The position numbers and the translations under genes were made by a program. Positions 23,331 to 32,100 of a stretch of 64,000 bases of DNA are shown here, piece after piece. Source of the stretch: Granulimonas faecalis. Lineage in GTDB: Bacteria; Actinomycetota; Coriobacteriia; Coriobacteriales; Atopobiaceae. The stretch is from the NCBI RefSeq assembly GCF_022834715.1, contig NZ_BQKC01000001.1:842501-906500 (forward strand). The letters run 5' to 3'. The notes under the pieces are model-generated. The model had not been told where the DNA came from. It made no database searches and saw nothing but the letters and a program-made list of their open reading frames with translations. The first letter of the stretch is position 1. Each line of letters begins with the position of its first letter.

Positions 23331-25571
23331 ATGGACCAGGGAGACACCGGCCGCGGCCGCGTGGGCGCCGGGCTCGTCCGCTTCGGGCGGGAGGGCGGCA
23401 GCCCCGACTTCTCCGTGCAGATGCCCTACGAGCCTGCGGGCGACCAGCCCCAGGCCATCGAGAGGCTCGCCCGCGGCGTCGAGGAGGGCCTGCGCTACCA
23501 GACGCTCATGGGCGTGACCGGCTCCGGCAAGACCTACACCGTGGCCAAGACCATCGAGAAGGTCAACCGCCCGGCCCTCATCCTCGAGCCCAACAAGACG
23601 CTCGCCGCCCAGGTGGCCGCCGAGATGCGCGAGATGTTCCCCGACAACGCCGTCGTGTACTTCGTCTCGTACTACGACTACTACCAGCCCGAGGCCTATG
23701 TGCCCCAGAGCGACACCTACATCGAGAAGGACGCCTCCATCAACGAGGAGGTGGAGAAGCTCCGCCACCAGGCCACGGCCAACCTCCTGTCGCGCCGCGA
23801 CGTCATCGTGGTGGCGTCGGTCTCCTGCATCTACGGCATCGGCTCCCCCGACGACTACGCCGGCCTCGCCCCCAACGTGGACAAGGAGGCGCCTCTGGAG
23901 CGCGACGACTTCATCCGCAACCTCCTGGCCGTGCAGTACGACCGCAACGACCTCGACCTCCAGCGGGGCATGTTCCGCGTGCGCGGCGACTCCGTGGACG
24001 TCTTTCCGCCCTACGCCGAACACCCCCTCAAGGTGGAGTTCTTCGGCGACGAGGTGGAGCGCATCGCCGAGGTGGACGAGCTCACCGGCGAGGTCATCCG
24101 CGACTTCGACGCGGTGCCCATCTGGCCGGCCTCCCACTACGTCACGGAGCGCCCCAAGGTCAACCACGCCCTCAAGACCATCAACGACGAGCTCATCGCC
24201 CGCGTGGGCGAGCTCAAGGCCGCCGACAAGCTCCTCGAGGCCCAGCGCCTCTCGGAGCGCACGGCCTACGACCTCGAGATGCTCGAGACCATGGGGTTCT
24301 GCAACGGCATCGAGAACTACTCGCGCCACCTGGACGGCCGCAAGCCCGGCGAGCCGCCCTACACCCTCATCGACTACTTCCCGAGCGACATGGTGTGCAT
24401 CGTCGACGAGAGCCACGTCACGGTGCCGCAGGTGCGCGGCATGCACGAGGGCGACCGCTCCCGCAAGGTGACCCTCGTGGAGCACGGCTTCCGCCTGCCG
24501 TCGGCCCTCGACAACCGGCCCCTGCGCTTCGACGAGTTCGAGGCCCGTATCCCGCAGTTCATCTACGTCTCGGCGACGCCCGGCGACTACGAGTGCTCCG
24601 TGAGCCAGCAGGACGTGGAGATGATCATCCGCCCCACGGGCCTGCTCGACCCCTCCATCGACGTGCGCCCCGTGCGCGGCCAGATCGACGACCTCACGTC
24701 CGAGATCCGCGACCGCGTGACGCGTCACGAGCGCGTGCTCGTGACCACGCTCACCAAGCGCATGGCCGAGGACCTCACCGATCACCTGCTCGACCAGGGC
24801 ATCCGCGTCAACTACATGCACTCCGACACCGCCACGCTCGACCGCGTGGACATCGTGCGCGACCTGCGCCAGGGCAAGATCGACGTGCTCGTGGGCATCA
24901 ACCTGCTCCGCGAGGGCCTGGACATCCCCGAGGTGTCGCTCGTGGCCATCCTCGACGCCGACAAGGAGGGGTTCCTCCGCAACCGGCGCTCCCTCATCCA
25001 GACCATGGGCCGCGCGGCGCGCAACGCCGACGGCCAGGTGATCATGTACGCCGACACCGTCACCGACTCCATGCGCGAGGCCATCGACGAGACCAACCGC
25101 CGCCGCACCCTCCAGAAGGCCTACAACGAGGAGCACGGCATCGTGCCCAAGACGGTGCGCAAGGCCGTGAACGACATCTCGGGCTTCATCGAGGAGGCCG
25201 ACGCCTCCGTGGGCAGGCGCAGCCGCCGCCACGGCGGCGACGGCGACGAGCTGGGCCACGGCGAGTTCTACACGCCGGGCACGGCCCCGGGGGAGGGCAG
25301 GGCCGCCCAGGTGGCCGCCGAGCTGGCGGAGCTCCCGCGGGAGGAGGCCGAGGCGGTGCTGGCCTCCCTGGAGGAGGAGATGCGCGCGGCGAGCGACGCC
25401 ACGGACTTCGAGCGGGCCGCAGCCCTGCGCGACCAGGTGGTGGAGCTGCGCGCCGCCCTGGAGGGGACCTCCGAGGACGCCGTCATCGCGAGGCTGCGCT
25501 CCGGCGCCCGCAAGGGGTCGTCCCACGCGTCGCGCAAGCGCCTCGGGGGTCGGAGGAACCCCCGGCGCTAG
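23331..25571 (+). CDS. uvrB: UvrABC excinuclease subunit B
   Basis: 746 residues. Walker A GVTGSGKT is at 61-68, the damage-clamping beta-hairpin region [21 protein letters not shown] starts near residue 110, and helicase motifs VDESHV and GRAARN are present. A C-terminal UVR motif (about 680-712, [24 protein letters not shown]) binds UvrC. A linker of about 60 residues ([18 protein letters not shown]) is slightly long. It verifies DNA lesions delivered by UvrA, which is encoded at 32101. GGGAGG precedes ATG 23331. Confidence 0.97.
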   Translation: MDQGDTGRGRVGAGLVRFGREGGSPDFSVQMPYEPAGDQPQAIERLARGVEEGLRYQTLMGVTGSGKTYTVAKTIEKVNRPALILEPNKTLAAQVAAEMREMFPDNAVVYFVSYYDYYQPEAYVPQSDTYIEKDASINEEVEKLRHQATANLLSRRDVIVVASVSCIYGIGSPDDYAGLAPNVDKEAPLERDDFIRNLLAVQYDRNDLDLQRGMFRVRGDSVDVFPPYAEHPLKVEFFGDEVERIAEVDELTGEVIRDFDAVPIWPASHYVTERPKVNHALKTINDELIARVGELKAADKLLEAQRLSERTAYDLEMLETMGFCNGIENYSRHLDGRKPGEPPYTLIDYFPSDMVCIVDESHVTVPQVRGMHEGDRSRKVTLVEHGFRLPSALDNRPLRFDEFEARIPQFIYVSATPGDYECSVSQQDVEMIIRPTGLLDPSIDVRPVRGQIDDLTSEIRDRVTRHERVLVTTLTKRMAEDLTDHLLDQGIRVNYMHSDTATLDRVDIVRDLRQGKIDVLVGINLLREGLDIPEVSLVAILDADKEGFLRNRRSLIQTMGRAARNADGQVIMYADTVTDSMREAIDETNRRRTLQKAYNEEHGIVPKTVRKAVNDISGFIEEADASVGRRSRRHGGDGDELGHGEFYTPGTAPGEGRAAQVAAELAELPREEAEAVLASLEEEMRAASDATDFERAAALRDQVVELRAALEGTSEDAVIARLRSGARKGSSHASRKRLGGRRNPRR

Positions 25572-25579
25572 GAAGGGGG

Positions 25580-25861
25580 CTAGCGGGAGATGGCCTTGAC
25601 GAGCTCCTCGAGCTCCTCCTCCTGGCCGATGCCGGTGAGGAAGGCCACGCCGTTGAAGACCGGGGTGGGGAAGCTCTCGTCGGTCTTGACCACCGAGATG
25701 TAGGCGTCGGCGCCGCGCAGCGCCTGGCGCAGGTTCTTGATCTCGACCGCCTGTACGTCGGCCTCGACGCCGCGGGCGTCCAGGAGGTGGCGCACCTTGC
25801 TCGCCACGGTCTGGGACGTCGCCACGCCGGAGCCGCACGCCACGATGATCTTTGCCGCCAT
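25580..25861 (-). CDS. Orphan PTS IIB component (galactitol/fructose-type)
   Basis: 93 residues. The phosphocysteine loop IIVACGSGVATSQTVASK and the following DVQAVEIKNLRQAL resemble GatB-type IIB proteins of the galactitol family. ATG 25861 is chosen because GGGAGGA lies on the minus strand just upstream. No IIA or IIC gene is adjacent; the neighbours are a dehydrogenase and uvrB. It may be a leftover of a PTS operon, or a free subunit that serves a permease elsewhere. Confidence 0.85.
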   Translation of the reverse strand: MAAKIIVACGSGVATSQTVASKVRHLLDARGVEADVQAVEIKNLRQALRGADAYISVVKTDESFPTPVFNGVAFLTGIGQEEELEELVKAISR

Positions 25862-25929
25862 GCTCGTTCCTCCCATGCCGCCGGCGCCGGGGTCACCAGC
25901 GCCGGCCGTCGTCTCTGTGTCGGGTTCTC

Positions 25930-25946
25930 GGCGCCCGCCGGGCGCC
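25930..25946 (-). terminator. Short GC hairpin between COG2509 gene and PTS IIB
   Basis: GGCGCCC and GGGCGCC with a 3-base loop, 23 bp past the minus-strand stop at 25969. It is weak, with no U tract. Confidence 0.35.
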
Positions 25947-25968
25947 GCCGTTGCGGGGGCCGGGCCCG

Positions 25969-27684
25969 TCAGGCGTTCCGGATGCGCCCCGCGACGGCCA
26001 TGGCGCAGCCCACGCCGTCGGCTGCCGCGCTCATTATGCCACCTGCGTAGCCGGCGCCCTCGCCCACGGGGAAGAGACCGGCCACCGAGACGCTCTCGTA
26101 TCCTTTGTCGCGCACCACGCGCACCGGCGACGAGGAACGCGTCTCCACGCCGGTGAGCACAGCCTCTGGGTCGGCGAAGCACCGCAGCTTGCCGGCCATG
26201 GCGGGGATGCCCGCCCTCATGGCCCCGAGCACCGTCTCGGGCAGGAGGCCGTCGAGCGACCCCCAGGTGACGCCGCGGGGATACGTGGGCGCCACGTGGC
26301 CCGGACCGGAGGAGGGGGTGCCGGCCAGGAAGTCACCCACGAGCTGCGCCGGCGCCCGGAACGCCCCGCCGCCGGCGGCGTAGGCCGTCTGCTCGCAGCG
26401 GCGCTGGAGGGCCACGCCCGCCAGCACGTCGTCGCCGGGGAGGTCGCCCGGGTTGACGTTCACGAGGATGCCGGAGTTGGCGTTGGCCCCGTCGCGTGCG
26501 GCCAGGCTCATGCCGTTGGTGACCACCCCGTGGGCCTCGCTCGCCGCGGCGACCACGTAGCCGCCGGGGCACATGCAGAACGAGTAGGCGGGGGCCGCGC
26601 CGCGCACGTGGGAGACGAGCTTGTAGGGGGCGGCCCCGAGCAGGGGGCTGCCGGCGGCCGGGCCGTACTGGCAGCGGTCGACGTCGGCCTGCAGGTGCTC
26701 GATGCGCGCCCCCATGGAGAACGTCTTGCGCTCCATGGCCACGTCGAGGTCCCGCAGCAGCTCGAAGACGTCGCGGGCAGAGTGGCCGCAGGCGAGCACC
26801 ACGCAGGAAGCGGCGAGGGTCTCGGCGCGTTCCGGCCCCGGCGCCCCCACGGGCGCGTCGGGCGAGGGGGCCGGCCGCCCCTCCCGCCAGGCCAGCTCCA
26901 CGCCGGTGACCCTGCGGCCGAGGCCGGAGCCCTCCACCCTGAGGCCCGTGAGGCGGCAGCGGTGGCGGACCTCGCCGCCCAGGCGCTCGACCTCCCGGGC
27001 GATGTGGGTCACCACGCGGGGGAGCACGTCGCTGCCCACGTGGGGCTTGGCCTCGAACAGGATGCGGGGACTCGCGCCGCCGGCCACGAGGGCCTCGAGG
27101 ATGGCGCGGTGGTAGGGGCTCCTCGTGCCCGTGGTGAGCTTGCCGTCGGAGAAGGTCCCGGCGCCGCCGAGGCCGAACTGTATGTTGGACTCGCAGTCGA
27201 GCTCGCCCGTGCGGTCGAACCGGTCGATGAGGGCGGTACGGCGCGCGGCGTCGTCGCCACGCTCCACGAGCACGGGGCAGAGACCCTGGCGGGCGAGGGC
27301 CCAGGCGCAGAAGAGGCCCGCGCAGCCGGCGCCCACCACCACGGGGCGCTCGCCGTCCGAGAGGGGGGCGCCGGAGACCAGCGGCACCGGGTTGCCGTCG
27401 GGCTCCACGACCTCCACCTTGGGCCCGCGGCCGCGGCGCCCGATGGAGGACAGGAGCGCCCGCTCGGAGTTGGTGCCGCCGCGCATGAAGCAGCGCACCG
27501 TGTAGACCACGGTGATGGGCCTGCCGCGGCGCGCGTCTATGGAGCGGCGGCGGATCTCGAGGGAGGCGATGGCGTCGGGCGCGACGTGGAGCCGTTTCTG
27601 GGCGGCCTTTCGGACCGCGGCCATCTCGTCACCGGCACGCTCGAGGTCGCGCAGCGGTACGGAGATGTTGGGGACTTCGATCAT
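25969..27684 (-). CDS. FAD-dependent dehydrogenase of the COG2509 type
   Basis: 571 residues. The first 100 residues form a small N-terminal domain (RKAAQKRLHVAPDAI, RRRSIDARRGRPITVVYTV) typical of this uncharacterised family. The dinucleotide motif VVVGAGCAGLFCAWALARQG follows, with acid VERGDD. The C-terminus GLFPVGEGAGYAGGIMSAAADG closes the FAD site. Substrate unknown. It lies 62 bp downstream of the HI0933-type flavoprotein gene on the same strand, giving a row mrp - HI0933 - COG2509. Confidence 0.9.
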   Translation of the reverse strand: MIEVPNISVPLRDLERAGDEMAAVRKAAQKRLHVAPDAIASLEIRRRSIDARRGRPITVVYTVRCFMRGGTNSERALLSSIGRRGRGPKVEVVEPDGNPVPLVSGAPLSDGERPVVVGAGCAGLFCAWALARQGLCPVLVERGDDAARRTALIDRFDRTGELDCESNIQFGLGGAGTFSDGKLTTGTRSPYHRAILEALVAGGASPRILFEAKPHVGSDVLPRVVTHIAREVERLGGEVRHRCRLTGLRVEGSGLGRRVTGVELAWREGRPAPSPDAPVGAPGPERAETLAASCVVLACGHSARDVFELLRDLDVAMERKTFSMGARIEHLQADVDRCQYGPAAGSPLLGAAPYKLVSHVRGAAPAYSFCMCPGGYVVAAASEAHGVVTNGMSLAARDGANANSGILVNVNPGDLPGDDVLAGVALQRRCEQTAYAAGGGAFRAPAQLVGDFLAGTPSSGPGHVAPTYPRGVTWGSLDGLLPETVLGAMRAGIPAMAGKLRCFADPEAVLTGVETRSSSPVRVVRDKGYESVSVAGLFPVGEGAGYAGGIMSAAADGVGCAMAVAGRIRNA

Positions 27685-27746
27685 GGGGCCTTCCCGGGCA
27701 GAGTGGTCGTTTCTCCCCTTGTTCCCATGTTTTCAGGGGAGTGGAT

Positions 27747-29012
27747 TCAGGGGAGCAGCAGGCTTGAGAGGGCGCATCGGCCGGCCCTCAGGCCGGAGAG
27801 CCACGCGAAGGCGAGGTTGTACCCGCCGCAGGGGCCGTCCACGTCCAGCGCCTCGCCGCAGACCGAGAGGCCTGGCACGGAGGGCACGGCCAGGGTGGAG
27901 CCGTCCACGGCCGAGGCGGCCACGCCGCCTCGGGTGACCTGCGCGGTCTCGGGGTGGGCGAGGCCCGTCACCGAGAAGGGCAGCGCCTTCACGAGGGACG
28001 CCATGGCCTCGGCCGGGTCGTGGGAGCCGGACGCCTCGCGGGCGAGCACCTCGGCCACGGCGGGGTCGATCAGGCCGTCGGCGCCATGGGGCCTGAAGCG
28101 GGGGCCCACGAGCGAGGCGACGTCGTCCAGGGAGGCCTCGGGGGCGAGGTCCACCTCCACGGCGTCCCCGGGCACGGCCTGGCGCGAGAGGTCGAGCGAC
28201 ACGATGCCCGAGAGCGCCCCGCTGCGGAACAGCACCTCTCCGCGCCCTTCCCAGACGGGCGACCCGCCGCGCAGGAGCCGCACGGCGCCGCGGGCGCGGC
28301 GGCCTTCCAGGGCGTCGGCGAACGAGGGCGCCACGGCCACGGGGCAGAGGACGGGGGAGGTGGGCGTCACGTCCACGCCGAGGGGCCGCAGGGCGTCCTG
28401 GGAGCCGCCGCCGGCGGCCCAGACGAGGCGCCGGCAAAAGAGCGTCCGCCGGCGCCAGCCGCCGGTGCCGCCGTCCTCGCGGAAGCGTTCCTCGTAACCC
28501 ACGCGGAACCCACCGTCCGCGGCCTCCACGGCGGTGACGGGGCGCATGGTCCCCACGACGGCGCCGGAGGCCGCCACGGCCTGCAGCAGGACCGACCTGA
28601 CGGAGCCGGCCGCGCGGCTGCGCGGGTAGATGCGGCCCTCCTCGTCGTCCCAAGCGAGGCCCAGGGCGCCGAAGAGGTCGAGGACGTCGCTCTCGGGGGT
28701 GGGGCCCATGGCGGCCCCTGCGAGGGCCGGGTCGTTGTAGCGCTCGGGGGAGAGGTCCGCGTTGGAGAGGTTGCACCGCCCGTTGCCCGTGGCAAGGATG
28801 GGCGCGCCGGCCCGCGGGCCGGCCTCGAGGCAGACGACCGACGCCGCGCCGGCCCCCTCGCGCGCGGCGGCGAGGGCGGCGCAGAGGCCGGAGGCGCCGG
28901 CCCCCACCACGCAGACGCCGCAGGAGTCGGGGACGGCCTGGGAGGCGGCCTCCCTGCGGGCCACGGCCCGGGCATGGAGGCGGCGCCCCTTGGGGGAGCC
29001 GGCGCGGGCCAC
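27747..29012 (-). CDS. HI0933/BaiN-like flavoprotein oxidoreductase
   Basis: 421 residues from GTG 29012. After a basic N-terminal tail the FAD motif reads VCVVGAGASGLCAALAAARE; the family landmark ATGNGRCNLSN and the end GEALDVDGPCGGYNLAFAWLSG are clear. Members are called HI0933-like, YhiN or BaiN; the last name comes from a proposed role in bile-acid 7-dehydroxylation, but most homologues have unknown substrates. GAGGAGG precedes the GTG on the minus strand, and the gene begins 1 bp after the mrp stop, so the two are coupled. Confidence 0.9.
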   Translation of the reverse strand: MARAGSPKGRRLHARAVARREAASQAVPDSCGVCVVGAGASGLCAALAAAREGAGAASVVCLEAGPRAGAPILATGNGRCNLSNADLSPERYNDPALAGAAMGPTPESDVLDLFGALGLAWDDEEGRIYPRSRAAGSVRSVLLQAVAASGAVVGTMRPVTAVEAADGGFRVGYEERFREDGGTGGWRRRTLFCRRLVWAAGGGSQDALRPLGVDVTPTSPVLCPVAVAPSFADALEGRRARGAVRLLRGGSPVWEGRGEVLFRSGALSGIVSLDLSRQAVPGDAVEVDLAPEASLDDVASLVGPRFRPHGADGLIDPAVAEVLAREASGSHDPAEAMASLVKALPFSVTGLAHPETAQVTRGGVAASAVDGSTLAVPSVPGLSVCGEALDVDGPCGGYNLAFAWLSGLRAGRCALSSLLLP

Positions 29013-29013
29013 C

Positions 29014-29946
29014 TCAGACCTCCTCGGGGGTCATGTCCACGGTCTCCTCGGCGGTCGGCTGGGGCACCGCGCCGTAGGCCGCCTCGTAGCGGGCGTCCAT
29101 GGCGGCGACGTCGGGCACGGGGGCCGGCTCGTTCCCCAGGGCGAGCACGCGGGCCACGGTCTTCGGCAGGAAGTCGGCGGGCAGGCACCTGGCGAGGTCG
29201 CCGGCGTCGCAGGCTGCCGCCAGGGCCGGGTCCTGGGGCAGGCGGTCGAGGGCGGCCACGCCGGCGAGCTCGCTGTCCCGCTCCAGGTGGGAGGGGCCGA
29301 ACACGTCGATGCGCTCGCCGCAGTGGGGGCAGGTGGCGTAGCCCATGTTCTCCACGAGGCCGAGGACGCCCACGCCCATCTTGGCGGCCATCTTGACGGC
29401 CTTGCCCACGATCATGGAGACGAGGTCCTGGGGCGTGGTGACGATGACGGTGCCGTCCACGGGGAGGGCCTGGTAGACCGTGAGGGCCACGTCGCCGGTC
29501 CCCGGGGGCATGTCCACCACGAGCACGTCGATGGGGCCCCAGGAGGTCTGGCTCCAGAACTGGCGGATGGCCCCGGCCAGCACCGGGCCGCGCCAGAGCA
29601 CGGGGTCGTTCTCGTGGGCCAGGAGCATGTTGGCGCTCATGACCTTGATGCCGAGGGGTCCCACGGCCGGCAGGAAGAGGTCGCCGATGGTGGTGGCGTG
29701 CCGGCCGCCCAGGCCGAGCATGCGGGGGACCGAGGGGCCGGTGATGTCGGCGTCAAGGATTCCCACCTTGAGGCCCCGGCGGGCGAGCTCCACGGCGAGG
29801 CTGCAGGAGACGAGGGACTTGCCCACGCCCCCCTTGCCGGAGACCACGCCCACCACGCACGCCACCTCCGAGAGGGGGTGCTGCTCGAACCTCTGGGGCG
29901 CGCCGCCGTCCCTGTCTGTGGAACCGTCCTTCTTGGAGCAGGCCAT
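29014..29946 (-). CDS. Mrp/NBP35 family ATP-binding iron-sulfur carrier
   Basis: 310 residues. The deviant Walker A VVSGKGGVGKS is near residue 34, with MPPGTGDVALTVYQ and VENMGYATCPHCGERIDVFG, whose CPHC pair binds a bridging [4Fe-4S] cluster in this family. It assembles or transfers Fe-S clusters in the cytoplasm. The N-terminal start MACSKKDG lacks the MIP18-like domain found in longer Mrp proteins. GAAGGAGGG supports ATG 29946. A C-terminal acidic tail of about 45 residues is extra. Confidence 0.93.
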   Translation of the reverse strand: MACSKKDGSTDRDGGAPQRFEQHPLSEVACVVGVVSGKGGVGKSLVSCSLAVELARRGLKVGILDADITGPSVPRMLGLGGRHATTIGDLFLPAVGPLGIKVMSANMLLAHENDPVLWRGPVLAGAIRQFWSQTSWGPIDVLVVDMPPGTGDVALTVYQALPVDGTVIVTTPQDLVSMIVGKAVKMAAKMGVGVLGLVENMGYATCPHCGERIDVFGPSHLERDSELAGVAALDRLPQDPALAAACDAGDLARCLPADFLPKTVARVLALGNEPAPVPDVAAMDARYEAAYGAVPQPTAEETVDMTPEEV

Positions 29947-30047
29947 GGGCCCTCCTTCACTGTCGCGGTGTGTTCACTCGGCCCATTCTACTTCCGTCCG
30001 GGGCCCCGCCCCTTCCGGCCCCGGCCGTCGGGCCCGAGAGGAAGAAG

Positions 30048-30077
30048 GCCCGGCACCCCGGGAGGGGGTGCCGGGCC
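30048..30077 (-). terminator. Terminator after the SDR gene
   Basis: GGCCCGGCACCCC (30048-30060) pairs perfectly with GGGGTGCCGGGCC (30065-30077) across a 4-base loop, 34 bp past the minus-strand stop at 30111. On the minus strand the hairpin is followed by TTCTTCCT, a modest U tract. Confidence 0.8.
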
Positions 30078-30110
30078 CGGGAGGGGCGCCGCCGCCCTCT
30101 TTGGGCAAGG

Positions 30111-30857
30111 TTAGAACAGGGCGCCGCCGTCCACGGAGACCACGGTCCCGGTGACGTAGGAGGCTCTGTCGCTCGCCAGGAAGCAGAAGACGTCCGCCAC
30201 CTCCTCCGGCGTGCCGGGGCGCCCCATGGCGATGCCCTGGGAGATGCGGGCCACCACCTCGTCGGGCAGGGCGGCCACCATGTCGGTGGCCGTGACCCCG
30301 GGCGCCACGGCGTTCACGCGGACCCCGGCGGGGGCGAGCTCCCGGGCGAGGGACTTGGTGAGGCCGTTGACGGCGAACTTCGAGGTGGGGTAGCCCACGC
30401 CGGACCTCTGGCCGTAGAGGGAGACCATGGAGCTCGTGTTGACGATGGAGCCGCCGCCCTGGGGCACCATGATGCGGGCCGCCGCCTGGCACCCGTTGAA
30501 CACGGCGGTCACGTTGAGGTCCATGGCCTTCTGGAACTCCTCGGGGGTGTAGTCGAGCAGGGGGGTGGACTGGGAGATGCCGGCGTTGTTGACCATGACG
30601 TCGAGCCGGCCCCACTCGGCCACCACCTCGTCGAGGGTCGACGCCACGGCTGCGGCGTCGGTGAGGTCGGGGGCCATGCCCATGACGGGGGCGTCCCCGG
30701 CCTCGGCGCGGAGGGTGGCGAGGGCGGCGTCGACGGTCTCCCGGCGCGAGCCCCAGAGGGCCACCTTGGCCCCCTCGGCGAGGAACGCCCTCACGCAGGC
30801 GAGGCCGATGCCGCGGGTGCCCCCGGTGACGACGCAGACCTTGTTCTCGAGAAGCAT
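30111..30857 (-). CDS. Short-chain dehydrogenase/reductase (FabG/BaiA-like)
   Basis: 248 residues, classical SDR. Cofactor motif TGGTRGIG is at 11-18, NNAG at 90-93, the catalytic Ser near 142-143, and YPTSK with Y156 and K160. Residue text such as GGTRGIGLA, APDLT, EWGRLDVMVNNAGI, NVTAVFNG and GVGYPTSK is closer to BaiA-type hydroxysteroid dehydrogenases than to housekeeping FabG as I recall them. Annotation pipelines would call it 3-oxoacyl-ACP reductase. Both readings remain open. It is a single-gene unit, divergent from the amino-acid-binding lipoprotein. Confidence 0.85.
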   Translation of the reverse strand: MLLENKVCVVTGGTRGIGLACVRAFLAEGAKVALWGSRRETVDAALATLRAEAGDAPVMGMAPDLTDAAAVASTLDEVVAEWGRLDVMVNNAGISQSTPLLDYTPEEFQKAMDLNVTAVFNGCQAAARIMVPQGGGSIVNTSSMVSLYGQRSGVGYPTSKFAVNGLTKSLARELAPAGVRVNAVAPGVTATDMVAALPDEVVARISQGIAMGRPGTPEEVADVFCFLASDRASYVTGTVVSVDGGALF

Positions 30858-31029
30858 GGGTCTTCCTTTCTCGTAGGGCCCCGCTCCGGGGCCATCGGTT
30901 GAAAGTATGACAAAACGCGGCCGCCCGCGCCGCGTCCTCCCCGCTCCGCCCGGTCGCAGGGGGCCGGCCGCGCTGTGCCTGTAAGTACCAATATCCGTGC
31001 TCCCAGAGGGAAAAAGGCAACCGGTGACG

Positions 31030-31058
31030 TTGACTTCGATTTCAAGGAGGTTTAGGCT
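31030..31058 (+). promoter_or_regulatory. Weak promoter candidate before the binding lipoprotein
   Basis: TTGACT (31030-31035) and TAGGCT (31053-31058) are spaced 17 bp apart, 59 bp before the start at 31117. AAGGAGG nearby (31044-31050) is not followed by a usable start codon. The 259-bp divergent region 30858-31116 holds no gene. Confidence 0.3.
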
Positions 31059-31116
31059 GCTTTTAAGGATAAATTAAGCGTCTGGCCCGGAGGCGGCGTT
31101 TGGAAGAGGGGGCTCG

Positions 31117-32028
31117 ATGACACAGACCGGTCGGCCCCTCGGCGGGCTGCCCCTTCTCGAGCGGCCCATGGGACGCCGCGCCTTCCTGCGCTCCTGCATC
31201 GTCGGCGCCGCCGCCCTCGTTGGCACGGCCTCCCTGGCCGGGTGCTCCGGCATCGAGGGGTTCCTCGAGCCCCCGGCGGTCTCCCAGGCCTCCTACCGCG
31301 TGGGCATCGACTGCGCCCACCCCGCCTACGAGATGCTGGTGGACCCCTCTGTGGACCGGTCCCTTCCCCTGGAGAACCGCGACTACAACGTCAGCGGCTT
31401 CGACGCCTTCTTCCTCAGCCGCGTCTCCGAGGGGCTCGGCTGCCGCCCCCGCATGGTCGACGTCGACCATGCCGATCTCGCCGACTACCTCAAGCGCGGC
31501 TACATCGACGTCGCCGTCTCCTCGGTGTTCAACGGGTCCCGCGACACCGGCATCACCTTCTCCGACCCCTACGCGGCGGTGGACCTCGCCGTGGTGTGCC
31601 GGGCCGACTCCCGCTTCGCCGGAGCCACCTCCCTTGAGGCCCTCGAGGGGGCCCGCATGGCCGCCCGCTCCGACACCGACCTCGACCGGGCCATATCCCA
31701 GGTCCCCGGCGCGGTCCACGTCCCTCCCTACGGGTCCCGCACCTACCCCTGCCTCAAGGTGGTCTCCGGCGAGATCGACGCCACCGTGGTCGACCGTCGG
31801 GGCTTCGAGCAGTGCGCCGGGGTCTTCCCCGAGCTTGTGGTGGCTCCCATCCCCCCTGCCCAGTGCCCCCGGGCCGACGAGGGGTCCCTGCGCATCGCCG
31901 TGCGCCACGACGACACCGCCTTCCTCGACAGCCTCAACCGGGTCATCGCCGGCATCACCGACGAGGATGCCTCCCAGATGTGGAGGGATGCTAAAGAGGT
32001 CTCGCCCCGCACCCTCCTCGAGGTCTGA
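31117..32028 (+). CDS. Amino-acid-type solute-binding lipoprotein (SBP family 3)
   Basis: 303 residues. The signal has GRRAFLRSCIVGAAALVG (twin-arginine-like) and lipobox LAGC. The mature protein has family-3 features: YRVGIDCAHPAYE, LADYLKRGYIDVAVSSVFN, GITFSDPYAAVDLAVVC and VVSGEIDATVVDRRG. It probably binds an amino acid or a related small solute. No permease gene lies beside it; uvrA follows 72 bp later. It could therefore be a sensor or a scattered subunit. GAAGAGGGGG lies upstream of ATG 31117. Confidence 0.85.
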   Translation: MTQTGRPLGGLPLLERPMGRRAFLRSCIVGAAALVGTASLAGCSGIEGFLEPPAVSQASYRVGIDCAHPAYEMLVDPSVDRSLPLENRDYNVSGFDAFFLSRVSEGLGCRPRMVDVDHADLADYLKRGYIDVAVSSVFNGSRDTGITFSDPYAAVDLAVVCRADSRFAGATSLEALEGARMAARSDTDLDRAISQVPGAVHVPPYGSRTYPCLKVVSGEIDATVVDRRGFEQCAGVFPELVVAPIPPAQCPRADEGSLRIAVRHDDTAFLDSLNRVIAGITDEDASQMWRDAKEVSPRTLLEV

Positions 32029-32100
32029 AACGTACAATTGTTCGGTTGAGCGCCATGGCGCCGTCATCGAACAGCTGCACGTGAGGGGGAGGTTCGCCCA

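Noticed and set aside
23307-25838. 843-codon minus-strand frame opposite uvrB
   Set aside because: Antisense shadow; uvrB motifs are unambiguous on the plus strand.
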